This document shows, one piece after another, positions 36,743 to 64,000 of a stretch of DNA of 64,000 bases. The first letter of the stretch is position 1. Each line of letters opens with the position of its first letter. A model generated the notes under the pieces. That model worked only from the letters and a program-made list of their open reading frames with translations, was not told the origin of the DNA and did no database searches. Source of the DNA: Macquaria australasica (lineage: Eukaryota; Chordata; Actinopteri; Centrarchiformes; Percichthyidae); NCBI GenBank assembly GCA_005408345.1, contig SEMN01000579.1, positions 124,001 through 188,000 of the forward strand, given 5' to 3'. Both the position numbers and the translations under genes were made by a program.

Positions 36743-38149
36743 ATAGAGATATGAGGATATTGTAAATTTTATAATGTTTAATTTTATAATAATCTTTTAT
36801 CTATATTTATAGCCTGAGTCATGGTAACATCTGAATTTAACAAGGAGTGAGCAGAACTATGGACAAAACTTCATCAGAAATCTCTCTATATTGTGTGTAC
36901 AGGATATATAACACAAAACCACATTATGTGTTAGCTATTTGTCTTGTTTGGTTCGTTCGAATCAGAACTGATTGAAGACAAGATACTTTGAAGCAAGAAA
37001 AATCCAATATTTCTCATATTTGTTGAAACACAACTAAGCATGTGCATAAATTCCCTCAACAAGCCATTTGAGAGGAAAATTACAGGCCTAACCTCATTTT
37101 GCTGCCACCAGGCTTAACAATGTAAAACTTGAATTTAATAGGTATAATATATCTCCAGTTATTTGATGGCTTAATTGTTGCTATTTCATGTTGAGAAAGG
37201 CTTCCCACAGCTCTCATTATGTCAAATTATTGAGAATGATCATATCAGTGATTTCACACATGATTGTTTTCTCCTGTTGCCATAATGGCCACATAACATG
37301 CTAAATAATGCAGGAGCCTATTTGCTTGTTAGAGCATAGAATATAATATCTACAACTTTAAATTGAGTTTCCTCTGATATTGCCTTTGCCTTACACAGTG
37401 CACTCAAAACAATATTTACCAAATATTTACTAAACTATGACACTAACAGCTCTTTAAACCAATTAGCGATGAATGTGGCTTTTTAATCTTGCAGTTACTA
37501 TTTATTGTTAGGAAGAATTATGTCAATGGCTCACTTTTATATTCGAAAATATGATTTCCACACAGTGTGCTGGAACCAAATAAAAACCAGCCAACTTGCT
37601 CGAGTTGTTACAGGCGCAGGTTGAGGAGTTGAGGAGGCAGAGCTGCTCTCAGCAGCAGGCTGCAGCACTGTGTGGTGCCTGAGGTGTGGTGACATGATGT
37701 GAGCTGACAGGTGGCACCATGGGTAATAGGGCTAAAACTCCCATCATGCAGCCTGCTGAGGCCCCGTCCTACCTCTCTGACCAACCAGAAGTGCACATCT
37801 ACTCAGCCACTGCTTCTTACCACACTGTGATTAAAGGCTGCTGGATGGTCACAGTTTAATATATAGCTTTGAGGTTTAGGGTGAGTCAAATTAACTTAGA
37901 ACTAAAGCCAAGGGCTGTTTGCACACAGTAGGTATCTTATTTTGAAAAGATATGGATTAGCCACAGAGACAGATGTTGCATCTTGCTGATTTTGGGACTG
38001 AAATGACTCACAGTCTCAGAGTTTTTAGACTTGAAATAACTTGTCCTGTTATGATGTTGATGTAAACAAGTTGAGGAACAGTTTTAAAAGGTGTATTTAG
38101 AATATTAAATGAGTTCACGGATCCCAGGCAATAGGATAACCATTAATAT
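36743..38149. other. Intergenic stretch downstream of ryr3
   Basis: AT-rich; no supported gene. A small GC-rich island at 37605-37800 has no recognisable coding content. Confidence 0.4.
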
Positions 38150-39147
38150 TTCTTGCATTGATTTCTTTATTTTTTCCCAACAAAAGAAATGCACAGATCA
38201 GCAAAGCTACTACATACAAATGGCCATACAATAGCAATTAAATTTTTGTTCTTGTTTGACGGTGTTCGGTAAATTCTGATGTGTTATTTTTACACTTTGT
38301 ACCTTGAACATTTGCAGTTATGCTGCATTCAGCAAAAAAATCAGTCAAATCAAACCAATGCTGTTCCTCCATGTTCAAAAAGTTCAGCCACAAACTACAT
38401 CTCTGAACAGCTACTTGTTACTGCTCCAGGAAAATTACTGTACTTACATACAATAAAGAAAAAACAAAAGTTTTGCATAGCTTCATTGTAATGTAGATAC
38501 AGTACTGTAAGGCACTTCATGAAAAAATTAGGCATTTTTTATCCTACATAATAAACCTTTTTTCCACTTCATTCTAAAACTTCATCTCAATATGCAAGGT
38601 TACAACATCTGGAAAAAAAAAAAACACTTCTCATATCACATTTTTGCGCACTATGTAAATCTACTGTACTCCTCCACTTTTCTTTTGGCATTAAGTCTCA
38701 AGTTCAACATTCTCAAAATATTGAAGTTGGGTTCTTGTGCATAATATGACTGACACATTGTCCCATAACCCCACACAACCCAGTGTTTCTCAAAAAGACC
38801 AAAAAAAATAAATAAATTGTGCAATGATTTGGGGTTATGTGGAGTAAAAGGCAACACGCTGTCAAAAAACGAGCCCCAAAACTAAAAAAAACAAACAACG
38901 TGTCTGGGCAAGTTACAGGTCATTTCCTCAAAGACTGGCACTGTACCGACGGTGACACGGGTACATCAGGGGTAGGAGACGTTTCTCTTTTTTTAGATAA
39001 AAAAGTAGTTTTGTCCTGTCTCTCCTCAGGCCAGTCTGAAGCGTTGGTGGGATGACTGTCTGGTGTTGTAGTCCAGCAGCTGTACGCAGGACTACATGTT
39101 CCAGCAGCCCACTTAACATGGATAGAGGTAAAGAGGATGCATCTGCT
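38150..39147 (-). other. ryr3: Probable ryr3 3' UTR
   Basis: Sequence after the ryr3 stop codon on the - strand. The first AATAAA on that strand is at 38166-38171, so a 3' UTR of about 1 kb ending near 38150 is likely. No other coding frame interrupts it. The end point is inferred. Confidence 0.45.
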
Positions 39148-63825
<24,678 letters not shown>

Positions 63826-64000
63826 CTACACAAACAGAAAAGCCATCAATATGATGTGAATATACACACTGTCACCCATGTTTAGGGGACTTTCTTGACC
63901 TGAATTGAGCTTCTCATGGTAGCAATGAGTTCATGTCTTTGTATGTACCACATCCAACAGCCTCCAATCAAATGGGTAGGTTAAGGATTCAGTTAGATGT

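Overview
The window is vertebrate, most likely percomorph teleost, genomic DNA. It has short GT/AG introns, many CA microsatellites and several repeat families I recognise as typical of bony fish. The two recognisable genes, chrm5 (muscarinic acetylcholine receptor M5) and ryr3 (ryanodine receptor 3), are neighbours in the same orientation in human 15q14, so the segment keeps an old vertebrate synteny block. All identifications come from reading translations against remembered family sequences; no search was run.

Layout from left to right. Bases 1-104: on the + strand, what looks like the last coding piece of a gene, ending in KKDEL-stop; not identified. 105-1694: probable 3' UTR space of chrm5. 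1695-3275: single-exon chrm5 coding sequence on the - strand, with a 5' UTR splice acceptor at 3345/3346 and a 12-codon upstream ORF. 3346-38150: about 35 kb without a convincing protein gene, holding fish interspersed repeats, microsatellites, two candidate 5' non-coding exons for chrm5, a perfect 78-bp palindrome and a 0.4-kb module present twice. 38150-63825: the 3' part of ryr3 on the - strand, 43 consecutive coding positions (44 exons counting one alternative) that encode the last 1,948 residues; the gene continues to the right of the window.

The ryr3 part covers the C-terminal half of the cytoplasmic solenoid, the calmodulin-binding helix, the Ca2+-activation core, EF hands, the transmembrane domain with the GGGIGD pore signature, the C-terminal zinc finger and the final QLG-stop. 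Every junction is GT/AG and phases agree across all joins, giving 5,847 nt = 1,949 codons including the stop. Both genes encode parts of Ca2+ signalling (Gq-coupled receptor; store Ca2+ release channel), but nothing in the sequence shows co-regulation.

The most interesting observation is a pair of homologous, phase-compatible exons directly after the calmodulin-binding exon of ryr3 (55959-56058 and 54958-55054). Including both, or neither, breaks the reading frame, so they look mutually exclusive. A palindromic MITE-like element capable of forming a long hairpin lies in the intron between them. Two in-frame microexons of 15 nt and 18 nt sit at the positions of the alternative segments ASI and ASII known from RyR1.
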